Below are positions 36,696 to 45,700 of a stretch of DNA of 64,000 nucleotides, piece by piece (the stretch's first letter is position 1; each line of letters starts with the position of its first letter). The notes below the pieces were generated by a model, which worked only from the letters and a program-made list of their open reading frames with translations, did no database searches and was not told the DNA's origin. Origin of the DNA: UBA6059 sp965227155 (GTDB lineage Bacteria > Bacteroidota > Bacteroidia > Cytophagales > Cyclobacteriaceae); NCBI GenBank assembly GCA_965227155.1, contig OZ245731.1:3844001-3908000 (forward strand). Reading direction: 5' to 3'. The translations under genes and the position numbers were made by a program.

Positions 36696-36715
36696 ATACT
36701 TTTCAGTTTGGAAAA

Positions 36716-37159
36716 CTATTCCGCAACTACATTCAGTTTAATTTCTGGCTGTACTTCTTTGTGTAAAAGAATAGTTGCTGTGTGCTCACCAATCTCTTTG
36801 ATGGCTGAGTTGAAACTAATTTTCTTACGATCGATATCAAATCCTTTTTCTTTCAATGCGTCAGCAACCTGAAGTGCAGTAATAGCACCGAAGATTTTAC
36901 CACTTTCACCAGCTTTTGTATTGAGGTTGATGGTAAGGTCTTCCAGGTTTTTAGCAATCTCCTCAGCATCTTTTTTCAGCTTTTCAGCTTTATGAGATGC
37001 CTGACGGATATTTTCTTCGATCATTTTCTTATTGCTCTTGCTGGCAATAATCGCCATCCCCTGAGGAATAAGGTAGTTTCTGCCGTATCCTGGTTTTACC
37101 GTTACGGTATCGTTTTTAAAGCCCAGGCCTTTGATGTCTTCTTTCAATATGATTTCCAT
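36716..37159 (-). CDS. rplI: 50S ribosomal protein L9
   Basis: The protein has 147 residues. The N-terminal RNA-binding domain is clear (KEDIKGLGFKNDTVTVKPGYGRNYLIPQGMA). A long connecting helix with alternating charged residues leads to the C-terminal domain with GKIFGAITALQVADAL. Length and domain order are normal. It is the third gene of the S6-S18-L9 operon and is followed by a strong terminator. Confidence 0.98.
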   Translation of the reverse strand: MEIILKEDIKGLGFKNDTVTVKPGYGRNYLIPQGMAIIASKSNKKMIEENIRQASHKAEKLKKDAEEIAKNLEDLTINLNTKAGESGKIFGAITALQVADALKEKGFDIDRKKISFNSAIKEIGEHTATILLHKEVQPEIKLNVVAE

Positions 37160-37170
37160 GATCTACCTGG

Positions 37171-37422
37171 TTATTTTAATGAATCTGAAACGTAAGGAAG
37201 CAATGCCAGGTGGCGGGCTCTTTTCACAGCCTGCGTAACTTTCTTTTGGAATTTGGCACTTGTTCCGGTGATACGACGAGGAAGAATTTTTCCCTGGTCA
37301 TTCACAAATTTTAGTAGGAAATCAGCGTCTTTGTAGTCAATATACTTAATGCCGTTTTTCTTGAATCGGCAGTATTTTTTCTTTTGCTGTTCCCTGTTGA
37401 TGGGTTCATTCTGTAGTGTCAT
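37171..37422 (-). CDS. rpsR: 30S ribosomal protein S18
   Basis: The protein has 83 residues with the S18 signature KKYCRFKKNGIKYIDYKDADFL and the basic end QKKVTQAVKRARHLALLPY. It binds S6 in the platform of the small subunit. Its start overlaps the stop of rpsF by 4 bases, which indicates translational coupling of the two partners. Confidence 0.98.
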   Translation of the reverse strand: MTLQNEPINREQQKKKYCRFKKNGIKYIDYKDADFLLKFVNDQGKILPRRITGTSAKFQKKVTQAVKRARHLALLPYVSDSLK

Positions 37423-37784
37423 GCTGCAGCCTCCTCTTTTTTATCCTTCTTGTTAAACTCACCTTTTTTTCTTCTTGCGTTGAATTCTACCGCGTGCTTG
37501 TCGAGCTTCACTGTTAGAAATCGCATTACGCGTTCATCCCTTCTAAATTCTATTTCAATAGTTTTGATGAGAGAAGGATCAGCCGAAAATTCAAAAAGAT
37601 GATAGAAGCCGGTAGACTTACTCATGATAGGATAAGCAAGTTTTTTTAGACCCCAGTTTTCATCATTAGTAAGCTTCGCACCACTGTCTTTGAGAAGCTT
37701 TCTGAATTTTTCGACAGCATCCTCCATCTGCACGTCAGATAGAACGGGAGTTAAAATGAATACTGTCTCGTAATTAAAATTCAT
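37419..37784 (-). CDS. rpsF: 30S ribosomal protein S6
   Basis: The protein has 121 residues, with YETVFILTPVLSD at the start, KKLAYPIMSKSTGFYHLFEF in the middle and DERVMRFLTVKLD near the end. A lysine and acidic tail (KKGEFNKKDKKEEAAA) follows. It is the first gene of the operon and is preceded by a good Bacteroidota-type promoter. It binds S18 and 16S rRNA. Confidence 0.98.
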   Translation of the reverse strand: MNFNYETVFILTPVLSDVQMEDAVEKFRKLLKDSGAKLTNDENWGLKKLAYPIMSKSTGFYHLFEFSADPSLIKTIEIEFRRDERVMRFLTVKLDKHAVEFNARRKKGEFNKKDKKEEAAA

Positions 37785-37815
37785 AATAAATATTTATGTG
37801 TTTGTAAATGAGGTG

Positions 37816-37846
37816 CAAAATTAGATCAATTCACCATAAATACCAA
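37816..37846 (-). promoter_or_regulatory. Promoter of the rpsF-rpsR-rplI operon
   Basis: On the minus strand TTG, exactly 20 bases, then TAATTTTG, matching the Bacteroidota sigma consensus (TTG-N19-21-TAnnTTTG). It lies 31 bases upstream of the rpsF start codon. Confidence 0.75.
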
Positions 37847-37864
37847 TAGCTCAAAATATCTATA

Positions 37865-38788
37865 CTATTTGACGGTGAAAGTACTTTCACCCATCAGGTA
37901 GTTTTCAGCATACACCTCCACCTTGTGCTGGCCTAATTTGTACTCACTGCCTTTATCGTAAAGAAAGCTCATCTGCTGTCTTTGCCTGTCGTACAAAATC
38001 TCCTGCTGGGCAGTATAAAACATCTCTCTACCTTCAAACATAAAGCTGCCAGAACCACGAGAAACGTCAAACAGTACATTTCGGTCAGGATCAATGATTC
38101 TTATCTTTATCTCTTTACCTTCAATGGGTGCGACAGCATTTTCTGCGATAGCAAAATCTATTCTCAGCTTATCGATATGGCGGTTGCGAAACTCTTTTTC
38201 TCTTTCTTTTCCTCTATCGTTTAGTGCAAAAATCCTTAGATCTTCGATTTTTAGCTGGCTGGCCAAAGCAACTTGTTCTTCTAGTTGGGTTTTACTTTTG
38301 CTGATACCTCTGATAGAATCGCTCAGCTGGTTTTTTTCTGTTTTCAGAGTGGTATTTTCCTCCATGAGTACTGCATTGATTTCCTTCAGCTTCTCAATTT
38401 CTACATCCTGAAGCTGTAGCAACTCCTTGTATCCCGATACTTTTTCCTGTAGATCATTGATTTGCCTAAATGCACGCGTCCTGAAATCCCTTCTTTCTTC
38501 TTCCAGCCTTTCTTTGATTTTCATTAGCGTATCGATCTCACCGCCAAGCTGAGAAATAGTAATAATTTTATCGTTCAGCTCATTGGAGATGGAGTCCAGT
38601 TCCAATGCCATTTGTTCAATTTCAGCCTCCTGAGCCGCCTTTTCCTCTTCCAGTCGTTGATTGTCTAAATAGTTATAGATCAATAAGACAGAGATGATGG
38701 CAATGATGACGGCCATGATAATGAGTACCTGTTTCTTCTTGGCCTGTTCTTTTTGAATAGGACCTTCTGGTTTTTGCGCCTCTTCCAT
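37865..38788 (-). CDS. Membrane-anchored coiled-coil protein of unknown function
   Basis: The protein has 307 residues. A short cytoplasmic tail is followed by a single membrane helix (about 20-41), a long coiled coil (about 45-175) rich in Glu, Leu and Lys heptads, and a C-terminal beta domain with EIKIRIIDPDRNVLFDVSRGSGSF and a final YAENYLMGESTFTVK. The layout suggests a periplasmic sensor or scaffold. A TATTTTTG element lies 32-39 bases upstream. No family name is recognised. The neighbouring ribosomal operon is separate, with its own promoter. Confidence 0.78.
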   Translation of the reverse strand: MEEAQKPEGPIQKEQAKKKQVLIIMAVIIAIISVLLIYNYLDNQRLEEEKAAQEAEIEQMALELDSISNELNDKIITISQLGGEIDTLMKIKERLEEERRDFRTRAFRQINDLQEKVSGYKELLQLQDVEIEKLKEINAVLMEENTTLKTEKNQLSDSIRGISKSKTQLEEQVALASQLKIEDLRIFALNDRGKEREKEFRNRHIDKLRIDFAIAENAVAPIEGKEIKIRIIDPDRNVLFDVSRGSGSFMFEGREMFYTAQQEILYDRQRQQMSFLYDKGSEYKLGQHKVEVYAENYLMGESTFTVK

Positions 38789-38819
38789 AGGTAAGTTAAT
38801 TTTTCTGCTTAAATCGCTG

Positions 38820-38827
38820 CAAAAATA
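38820..38827 (-). promoter_or_regulatory. Promoter -7 element for the coiled-coil gene
   Basis: Read on the minus strand this is TATTTTTG, an exact TAnnTTTG match. A TTTTG lies only 12 bases upstream, so the -33 box is not well placed. Confidence 0.4.
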
Positions 38828-38856
38828 GAGGAACCCTTACAAAAAACTAATCGGAC

Positions 38857-39441
38857 ATGCTTAAGTTGGATGAGCAATTTTGGAATGAGCGATATGATCT
38901 GGGACATATCGGTTGGGATATTGGCCATGTTTCCACACCTTTAAAAGCTTATTTCGATCAGCTTGAAGATAAATCACTACGGATACTTATTCCCGGAGCA
39001 GGTAATGCATACGAGGCTGAATATCTTCATAAAATCGGATTTATGCATGTGACGGTACTGGATCTATCTGCTAGCGCCCTTAACAGGTTTCAAAGTAGAG
39101 TACCTGAGTTTCCCGTGAAAAACCTACTACACGGAGATTTTTTTGACCATCAGGCTTGCTATGATCTGGTCATTGAACAGACATTTTTTTGTGCTATCGC
39201 TCCTTCCCTCCGCAAGCAATATGTTACCCATATGCATCAACTATTGATGCCTGGTGGAAAGCTGGTTGGCTTGCTGTTTAATATACCGCTCAATAGCGAT
39301 AGACCGCCTTTCGGTGGCCATAAATCAGAATATCTATCTCTTTTTGAACCCTATTTTGACCTAAGGCATTTTGAGTTGGCTTATAATTCAATTCCGCCCA
39401 GGCAGGGCAATGAACTATTTATTCATTGTGTCAAAAAGTAA
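38857..39441 (+). CDS. TPMT-like class I methyltransferase
   Basis: The protein has 194 residues. The N-terminus FWNERYDLGHIGWDIGHVSTPL is the substrate-side motif of thiopurine methyltransferase relatives. SAM-binding motif I is ILIPGAGNAYEAEYL, followed by VTVLDLSASALNRF and YDLVIEQTFFCAI. The acceptor is unknown; relatives act on thiols, halides or selenium compounds. It ends convergently with an 11-base overlap into the next methyltransferase gene. Confidence 0.88.
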   Translation: MLKLDEQFWNERYDLGHIGWDIGHVSTPLKAYFDQLEDKSLRILIPGAGNAYEAEYLHKIGFMHVTVLDLSASALNRFQSRVPEFPVKNLLHGDFFDHQACYDLVIEQTFFCAIAPSLRKQYVTHMHQLLMPGGKLVGLLFNIPLNSDRPPFGGHKSEYLSLFEPYFDLRHFELAYNSIPPRQGNELFIHCVKK

Positions 39442-40219
39442 GTACCCAATGTTGCTTTGGTAGCTCAGGTTTGATAAGTACTATACCGAGCTGATAGATA
39501 TCTATGGTGACAGTCGCATCAGGGTGCGCGATTATTTCCTGCCAAGCTTTCTTCATTTCTGAGGACCAATGTATATCGTCAAGCACTATCATTGAGCCGG
39601 GTCCGCATTTTTTCAATAAAGTGTAGAAATAGGATAGGGTAGGTAGTTTTTTATGGTTTGCATCGATGAATACAAAATCCAATGCGGGGAGTTTATCAAT
39701 TTGTTCAGGAAGCGTAAGGTCAATATTGCCCTCTACAACCTGGATATTTTTATGCTCTTTTAAATTGAACAATGAAGACGCATAATTTACTAATGCCTTA
39801 TTGCCTTCAAAAGTGATGGTCCTAGCTTCCGGGCAGGCGTCAGCAAAATAGAGGGTTTGTAATCCCAGCGATGTTCCAAGTTCTATAATTGTATTGGCTT
39901 TAGAGGCTTTTGCCAGTCTGGAAAGGAGCGCAGCATATTTAGGTTTAGTGATACTGTTGCCGGCGATATCTGCTACTGTTCGATCCTTGCGACCGGTTAC
40001 GGAATCAGCACCTAAGAGCTGGCTGTCTATTAAAGTCTGATCCTTCAGTAGTTGCTTTCTGAGTTTGGCGAATGGATCTCTTTCTTGTTTTGCCGGCTTA
40101 ATAATTTCCGTGTAGAACTGATAAATGAATGGGGGATGGAGTGAGTGTTCATCTACCTGTGCCAGCCAATACTCAAGATACTCGGCAGCCTGAAAAAGCT
40201 TTTGACTTATTTTTATCAA
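39431..40219 (-). CDS. O-methyltransferase-like class I SAM enzyme
   Basis: The protein has 262 residues with a TTG start, because an in-frame stop lies five codons upstream and no early ATG exists. Motif I is TIIELGTSLGLQTLYFA (about 110-126), followed by ARTITFEGN, the post-motif LDFVFIDANHKK and IVLDDIHWS, as in catechol-type O-methyltransferases. The N-terminal helices with EYLEYWLAQVDEHSLHPPF are typical of Bacteroidota members. The acceptor substrate cannot be predicted. Confidence 0.85.
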   Translation of the reverse strand: MIKISQKLFQAAEYLEYWLAQVDEHSLHPPFIYQFYTEIIKPAKQERDPFAKLRKQLLKDQTLIDSQLLGADSVTGRKDRTVADIAGNSITKPKYAALLSRLAKASKANTIIELGTSLGLQTLYFADACPEARTITFEGNKALVNYASSLFNLKEHKNIQVVEGNIDLTLPEQIDKLPALDFVFIDANHKKLPTLSYFYTLLKKCGPGSMIVLDDIHWSSEMKKAWQEIIAHPDATVTIDIYQLGIVLIKPELPKQHWVLTF

Positions 40220-40461
40220 TCTGTCGCTAGTCTATATTACTGCTAATATGATAACATTTTTTCGGTTGTCCACTTTAAACCAACCCTCAAAATGGGTTAT
40301 AACCGTTACTGTGATACCTTAGTCTGACTTTATAATTATCTAATTGGCTGCAATGGCTTGAATCTTCAAAATGCCTCTACATTTTGTTTTCTTATGGAGA
40401 AACACAGAAATGTTTAAAAGTAAACTTTAGAATAGGTTCTTGAAAAGTAAAAATTTCAGGC

Positions 40462-40848
40462 TCAATTGAGCTTATAAGGCACAAACATGGTAAACTGTGG
40501 GATGTTCACTCTAAACTGACGACCATCTACCACCCGCTCCATCAGGTAGTTGCCATACATCTTGCCGATACCACTGCGCAGGTTACAACCAGACACATAT
40601 TGATGGTTCTCCCCGGGCTCTAGTACAGGCTGTTGACCCACCACACCTTCACCTTCAACTTCACGCTGCTCATGTGTGGCATCATGTATAAACCACTGTC
40701 TGCGAAGGAGCTGAATGGTGTACTGGCTATTATTTTCTATTGTTATTCGATAAGTGAACACAAAATGCTGCTTGGCAGGGTTAGAGTACTCTGACTGGTA
40801 TTCAGCTTCTACGCTGACTTTTACACCTTGTGTGATTTGTGTAGTCAA
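40462..40848 (-). CDS. apaG: ApaG domain protein
   Basis: The protein has 128 residues and is a single ApaG fold: VSVEAEYQSEYSNPAKQHFVFTY-type first strands, LLRRQWFIHDA, EVEGEGVVGQQPVLEPGE and GKMYGNYLM. ApaG is associated with Co2+/Mg2+ homeostasis in enterobacteria; its biochemical role remains unclear. The start codon is TTG; no ATG is available upstream before non-homologous sequence, and the N-terminus TTQITQGVKV matches typical ApaG starts. Confidence 0.94.
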   Translation of the reverse strand: MTTQITQGVKVSVEAEYQSEYSNPAKQHFVFTYRITIENNSQYTIQLLRRQWFIHDATHEQREVEGEGVVGQQPVLEPGENHQYVSGCNLRSGIGKMYGNYLMERVVDGRQFRVNIPQFTMFVPYKLN

Positions 40849-40925
40849 TGTTGCCTTGATTATCTGGTAAAGATTAGGAAAAGCTAATAATTTTCAGATT
40901 AATTTCTAAAATAATTGAAAGCATA

Positions 40926-41588
40926 ATGAATGTAAGAATTGAGGAGAGTTGGAAAAAAGTATTGTCAGGTGAGTTTGATAAACCTTATTTTAAAGCTTTA
41001 GTGGATTTCGTAAAATCTGAATATCAGAGTCATACGGTTTACCCTCCGGGCAAACAGATTTTCAATGCCTTCGATCACTGTCCCTTTGACCAAACCAGGG
41101 TAGTAATCATAGGGCAGGATCCTTACCATGGAAAAGGGCAGGCACATGGTTTATGCTTCTCAGTTAATGAAGGTGTAGTGATGCCACCATCCCTTGTGAA
41201 TATCTTCAAGGAAATAAAAGATGACCTGGATAAGCCAATGCCGCCGCATGGAAGTTTGGTACGGTGGGCTGACCAGGGTGTGCTATTGCTTAATGCTACC
41301 CTCACGGTAAGGGCAGCCTCCCCCGGTTCACATCAAAACAAAGGCTGGGAAGAGTTTACGGATGCTGTGATAAGGGTATTATCTGAACAAAAGCAAAATG
41401 TTGTATTCTTACTTTGGGGTGCTTATGCGCAAAAGAAAGGTGCCATCATAGATAAAACCAAACACCATGTGTTGGAGTCGGCACATCCTTCTCCATTCGC
41501 TGCTCATAGAGGTTTTTTCGGGAATAGGCACTTCAGTAAAGCCAATGAATATCTGGTGTCAAAAGGGCTTTCTGCCATTGACTGGTAA
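40926..41588 (+). CDS. ung: Uracil-DNA glycosylase
   Basis: The protein has 220 residues and belongs to family 1. It has GQDPYHGKGQAHGLCFSV with the catalytic Asp65, LLNATLTVR, and HPSPFAAHRGFFGNRHF with the leucine-loop histidine region. It removes uracil from DNA as the first step of base-excision repair. The length is normal. It converges on lepB with 18 bases between the stops. Confidence 0.97.
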   Translation: MNVRIEESWKKVLSGEFDKPYFKALVDFVKSEYQSHTVYPPGKQIFNAFDHCPFDQTRVVIIGQDPYHGKGQAHGLCFSVNEGVVMPPSLVNIFKEIKDDLDKPMPPHGSLVRWADQGVLLLNATLTVRAASPGSHQNKGWEEFTDAVIRVLSEQKQNVVFLLWGAYAQKKGAIIDKTKHHVLESAHPSPFAAHRGFFGNRHFSKANEYLVSKGLSAIDW

Positions 41589-41606
41589 TTGAAAGCTCCT
41601 TAAAAA

Positions 41607-42695
41607 CTAGTCGATGATATTAAAAATCCTGGAAAAGCGAATTTTGTCTAAAAATCCTGCGATAGGATCAATAGAAAGCCAGATAAATGCCGCCTCACCC
41701 ACAACGTGATCCTCAGGTACAAAACCCCAGAACCTGCTATCTTCTGAATTGTGGCGGTTGTCACCCATCATAAAATAGTAGTTTTGCTTGAAGGTGTATT
41801 GCTTTTGTTCCTCTCCATCGATGTACAATTTGCCTTCCTCTATTTCTACATTTTCAAGATGCTCGTAATCCCTGATGGTAGATCCATATTTGGCTACCGT
41901 CTCTGCATTCAAATCAATTGTCCATCCTTCGCCAGGAATCTGTAATGGACCGAAAAAGTCAGAGTTCCAAGGAAAAAATTGCGCATCCGGGAAGATTCTT
42001 GGGTTTACCTGTTCTTCGGGCATTTTGGCTAGCCTAACTTCAGTGATGAAATCCAGCTCCTGTATTTTCTTGGCTGATTCCGGGGTTGTATGCACTACAT
42101 AACCACCGTTGATTTTTGTATACTCCCAAATATCATAGTTGCTAAATACCCTTTCATTGATGGTTTGGTTGGTTACAATGAAATACCGGTACTGCATCAT
42201 AGGCGGATTTTCACCAGGTTCACCATTTACATAGACCTGCGTATCTTTTACTTCGATCACATCACCGGGTATGCCAATACATCTTTTGATATAATGCGTT
42301 TTCAGATCAATGGGGTGCTCAAACTCAGGTGGATAATTGAAAACTACCACATCATTTCTTTCCACATCGCCAAGGCCAGGAAGCCTGTATTGATCCAATT
42401 GGATCCAGTCAAGGTAAGAGGGAATATCCGTACCCCAAATTTTAGCATGAGTCAAAGGAATTTGCAATGGCGTTTTTGGTGTTCTGGGCCCATAACTTAT
42501 TTTACTAACAAAAAGGAAATCACCTACTAAAAGCGATTTTTCCATGGAAGGTGTAGGTATGGTAAACGCTTCCATAAAGACCCAGCGGATTAATGTAGCT
42601 GCTACTACGGCAAACACAATCGCATCAACCCATTCTCTTACAGGTCCTTTTTTCTTTGTCTCCTTTTCCTTTTTCTTAAACAATGTGATGGCCAT
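41607..42695 (-). CDS. lepB: Signal peptidase I
   Basis: The protein has 362 residues. A membrane helix (about 24-44) precedes box B TIPTPSMEKSLLVGDFLFV with catalytic Ser50. The lysine box is HYIKRCIGIPGD (Lys137), and the late box is MMGDNRHNSEDSRFWGF. It cleaves signal peptides of exported proteins at the outer face of the inner membrane. The insertion between the lysine box and GDNR box is large but common in this phylum. Last gene of the parA-parB-DUF5683-dapB-lepB run, 31 bases after dapB. Confidence 0.96.
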   Translation of the reverse strand: MAITLFKKKEKETKKKGPVREWVDAIVFAVVAATLIRWVFMEAFTIPTPSMEKSLLVGDFLFVSKISYGPRTPKTPLQIPLTHAKIWGTDIPSYLDWIQLDQYRLPGLGDVERNDVVVFNYPPEFEHPIDLKTHYIKRCIGIPGDVIEVKDTQVYVNGEPGENPPMMQYRYFIVTNQTINERVFSNYDIWEYTKINGGYVVHTTPESAKKIQELDFITEVRLAKMPEEQVNPRIFPDAQFFPWNSDFFGPLQIPGEGWTIDLNAETVAKYGSTIRDYEHLENVEIEEGKLYIDGEEQKQYTFKQNYYFMMGDNRHNSEDSRFWGFVPEDHVVGEAAFIWLSIDPIAGFLDKIRFSRIFNIID

Positions 42696-42726
42696 TTTTT
42701 GGTTTGGGCAAATTTAAAATTAATTC

Positions 42727-43443
42727 TTAATTAAGCTTCAGAAAATCATCCATGGTCAATACGCCGGACTTGTCGCTGATCCACTCTGCTACAAGCACTG
42801 CACCCAGTGCAAAGCCTTTGCGTGTATGTGCCGTATGTTTAATTTCTATGCTGTCTATTTCTGAATTGTACACTACGGAATGAGTACCCGGTGTTTGATC
42901 AATGCGTTTGGCAGTGATTGGAATGCTCTCAGCAGCTGACTCTGTATCTAAATGCCATTTTTCATAGGCTTGGTTCTGATCTATTATACCTTCAGCTAAA
43001 GTAATAGCTGTGCCACTCGGGGCATCAAGTTTTTGAGTATGATGAATCTCCTCCATAGCCACTTTGTAATCCATGCCATTCATCAATTTTGCCAGATATT
43101 GGTTTAGCTTGAAGAATAGGTTTACGCCAAGGCTAAAGTTGGAAGCGTAAAGGAAAGTGCCTTTCTGTGCATTGCAGTACTCAATAAACTCTTTATAATG
43201 ATCAAGCCAACCCGTTGTGCCGGAGATCACTGGAATTCCTTGTTTTATACATTGCTTAAGGTTGCCGTAAGCGGCATCCGGGTTTGTAAACTCAATTGCT
43301 ACGTCCACAAGGTCCCCGGAATAGTCACTAATGCTATTCTTATTATCTTTATCAACTATGCCGGCTATAGAATGGCCTCTTTCAATAGCAATTTGCTCGA
43401 TGCTTTGACCCATTTTTCCATAACCGATGATCAGTATTCGCAT
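42727..43443 (-). CDS. dapB: 4-hydroxy-tetrahydrodipicolinate reductase
   Basis: The protein has 238 residues. The N-terminal nucleotide-binding start is ILIIGYGKMGQSIEQ, followed by FTNPDAAYGNL, GTTGW and the catalytic-site motif EIHHTQKLDAPSGTA. It carries out the second committed step of lysine and meso-diaminopimelate synthesis, feeding peptidoglycan. It starts one base after the DUF5683-like gene ends and is followed by lepB. Confidence 0.97.
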   Translation of the reverse strand: MRILIIGYGKMGQSIEQIAIERGHSIAGIVDKDNKNSISDYSGDLVDVAIEFTNPDAAYGNLKQCIKQGIPVISGTTGWLDHYKEFIEYCNAQKGTFLYASNFSLGVNLFFKLNQYLAKLMNGMDYKVAMEEIHHTQKLDAPSGTAITLAEGIIDQNQAYEKWHLDTESAAESIPITAKRIDQTPGTHSVVYNSEIDSIEIKHTAHTRKGFALGAVLVAEWISDKSGVLTMDDFLKLN

Positions 43444-43444
43444 T

Positions 43445-44017
43445 TTATTTTAGAGTGATAGCTATGCCCATGCCTACCGAAACTGTACCGGGTATTACGG
43501 GTTCCATACTAGGCTTTATTTGCATAGAAAGATTTTCGTTTACATTAAATTCTTTCAGATGTGCAGCTACGTGAGCCTCTACTACATTGAGTAGATAATA
43601 GGCTGCACCTACAATCATCATAAAGTCTCTGTTTCTACGGTAAAAATCCCTGCGGCGTTGTAAAGAAGCCTCATTATATCGAGAGAAGGGGTTGACAGTC
43701 AAATCTGATGCATCAGAGATATTGGCCAGGGCATTGTTAAATGTATTGAACAGCTCATGATTTTCGTTGATGAAATGAAGCAGAATGATGCCACCTCCAT
43801 ATACTATAGGGATTTTCCAATAATCACCATTATACGCCTGTCCTAAGCCCGGCAAGACAGCTGAATATAGTGCGGCCTTATTTGGATTGAGCTTAGATAC
43901 CATTTCGATGGTTTCTACCTCATCCAGGTTTTTTGCCACATCGATACTATCAACCTGCTGTGCGTGTATAGCAAAGCTAATGGTCAGAAATCCCAGGAGG
44001 AGCCCTGACTTAAGCAT
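43445..44017 (-). CDS. DUF5683-like membrane-associated protein
   Basis: The protein has 190 residues, started at the ATG that overlaps the parB stop (ATGCTTAA). A longer start 14 codons upstream is possible but would run deep into parB. A signal peptide or anchor (about 1-20, ending IHAQ) is followed by NPNKAALYSAVLPGLGQAYNGDYWKIPIVYGG, the conserved block I associate with DUF5683, with a hydrophobic segment and YRRNRDFM. The function is unknown. Its place between parB and dapB is a conserved gene order in many Bacteroidota, as far as I recall. Confidence 0.85.
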   Translation of the reverse strand: MLKSGLLLGFLTISFAIHAQQVDSIDVAKNLDEVETIEMVSKLNPNKAALYSAVLPGLGQAYNGDYWKIPIVYGGGIILLHFINENHELFNTFNNALANISDASDLTVNPFSRYNEASLQRRRDFYRRNRDFMMIVGAAYYLLNVVEAHVAAHLKEFNVNENLSMQIKPSMEPVIPGTVSVGMGIAITLK

Positions 44018-44921
44018 CGATAATCTCAAGAATTCTGTTAAGGTCATCCGTGGACACAAACGGAATATTGATAGATCCGGTTTGACCGCTTTTGGGTTGG
44101 ATTAAAATTTTAGTGCCAAAATGATTGGATAATCTATCCTGAAGCTTTTTGTACTCAGGGGTGATTGTGTTTTCCTTTTCGGCTTTTGGCTTATCTTTTT
44201 TCGCCTCGGTATAAGATCTGACCAATGCTTCTACTTTTCTTACTGAAAGCTCATCTTTGATGATCTTCTTAAAGATTTCCAGTTGCAGATCTACATTTTC
44301 AATATTGATGATGGCACGAGCATGGCCCATGGATAACTTCCCATCGCGCAAGGCAATCTGAATATCCGGTGGAAGCTTAAGTAGCCTTAGGTAATTATTG
44401 ACCGTGGTTCTGTTTTTCCCTACTCTTTCTCCCAATTGCTCCTGCTTAAGATCGCACTCGTTGAGCAGCCGCTGGTAGGAGAGGGCAATTTCAATGGAAT
44501 TTAAATTCTCCCGCTGGATATTTTCTATGAGTGCCATTTCCAGCATCTGCTGGTCGTTGGCCTCTCTGATATAAGCAGGTATTTGGGTTAGACCGGCAAT
44601 CTTAGAAGCCTGAAATCTGCGCTCACCACTTATAAGCTGGAAAGTCTGTCCATTGAGCCTGCGTACGGTTATAGGCTGGATGATACCCTGCACTTTGATG
44701 GATTCAGCCAGCTCCTGCAAAGCTTCTTCATTGAAGTCACTCCTTGGCTGAAATGGATTTACCTGAATCTGATCTACGGGTATTTCTCCAATATTGCCTG
44801 TACCGGAAGCTCCCGCACCACTAAACCTGCTTCTGCCAGAGCTTTTAGAGTCATCTAACAATGCGCCAAGGCCTCTGCCAAGTGCATTTTTTCGTTTGTT
44901 ACCTTTATTTACTTCACTCAT
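44010..44921 (-). CDS. parB: Chromosome-partitioning protein ParB
   Basis: The protein has 303 residues. The N-terminal ParB/Srx domain starts IPVDQIQVNPFQPRSDFNEEAL and includes the CTPase motif GERRFQASKIAG. A helix-turn-helix, LGERVGKNRTTVNNYLRLLKLP, recognises parS DNA. The C-terminal dimerisation domain is at about 240-303. Its start overlaps the parA stop by 4 bases. I could not find a full parS palindrome in the window. Confidence 0.96.
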   Translation of the reverse strand: MSEVNKGNKRKNALGRGLGALLDDSKSSGRSRFSGAGASGTGNIGEIPVDQIQVNPFQPRSDFNEEALQELAESIKVQGIIQPITVRRLNGQTFQLISGERRFQASKIAGLTQIPAYIREANDQQMLEMALIENIQRENLNSIEIALSYQRLLNECDLKQEQLGERVGKNRTTVNNYLRLLKLPPDIQIALRDGKLSMGHARAIINIENVDLQLEIFKKIIKDELSVRKVEALVRSYTEAKKDKPKAEKENTITPEYKKLQDRLSNHFGTKILIQPKSGQTGSINIPFVSTDDLNRILEIIDA

Positions 44922-45700
44922 GCTTCTTCTAGCAACATACCATTGGTCACAAGAATTTCCCTTGCCAGGTTCAAATAGCTAACCGAGCCTTTACTTTCTG
45001 CATCGTGGGCTATGGCTGGTAATCCAAAACTGGGAGATTCACTCAATTTGATGTTTCTCGGAATGATGGTTTCGAAAGTAAGAGAATTAAAATGGGCATT
45101 TACCTCTTCAACTACCTGGTTAGAAAGTCTCAACCGTACATCGTACATGGTAAGAAGGATACCTTCTATTTCAAGGGTAGTATTTAGGCGGCTTTGAATG
45201 ATTTTGATGGTATTCAATAATTTACCCAATCCTTCAAGTGCAAAATACTCACATTGTACCGGTATAATAACGGAATCAGAAGCTGTCAGGGCATTGACAG
45301 TAATTAAGCCTAATGAAGGTGAGCAATCGATAATGATGAAATCATATTGATCTTTGATCGTGCTCAGTACTTCATCCATTTTGCCTTCGCGATTGCCAAT
45401 GTTTACCATTTCTACTTCAGCACCTACCAAATCGATATGAGAAGGTAAAAGGTATAGGTAATCAATATCTGTCTCCACTATGCAATCACTCGGATTTACA
45501 TCATCAACCATACACTCGTAGATGCTGTATTCAATTTCCTTAGGATTATGTCCAATGCCCGATGTTGCATTTGCCTGTGGATCGGCATCTACGATAAGGG
45601 TTTTGAACTCTAAAGCAGCCAGACTGGCTGCCAGATTGATGGCAGTAGTTGTTTTACCAACACCACCTTTTTGATTGGCTATAGATATAATCTTACCCAT
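44918..45700 (-). CDS. parA: Chromosome-partitioning ATPase ParA
   Basis: The protein has 260 residues from the ATG that gives MGKIISIANQ; a start 19 codons upstream would add a non-homologous tail. The deviant Walker A is KGGVGKTT (11-18), followed by LIVDADPQANAT, FIIIDCSPSLG and VIPVQCEYFALEGL. The short Soj-type form lacks a DNA-binding N-terminus. It drives segregation of parS-ParB complexes. First gene of a five-gene operon ending in lepB. Confidence 0.96.
   Translation of the reverse strand: MGKIISIANQKGGVGKTTTAINLAASLAALEFKTLIVDADPQANATSGIGHNPKEIEYSIYECMVDDVNPSDCIVETDIDYLYLLPSHIDLVGAEVEMVNIGNREGKMDEVLSTIKDQYDFIIIDCSPSLGLITVNALTASDSVIIPVQCEYFALEGLGKLLNTIKIIQSRLNTTLEIEGILLTMYDVRLRLSNQVVEEVNAHFNSLTFETIIPRNIKLSESPSFGLPAIAHDAESKGSVSYLNLAREILVTNGMLLEEA

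Noticed and set aside
40220..40461. Possible small RNA or gene in the AT-rich gap between the O-methyltransferase and apaG
   Set aside because: Only a 5-bp AACCC/GGGTT hairpin was seen, with no T-run, promoter or coding frame.
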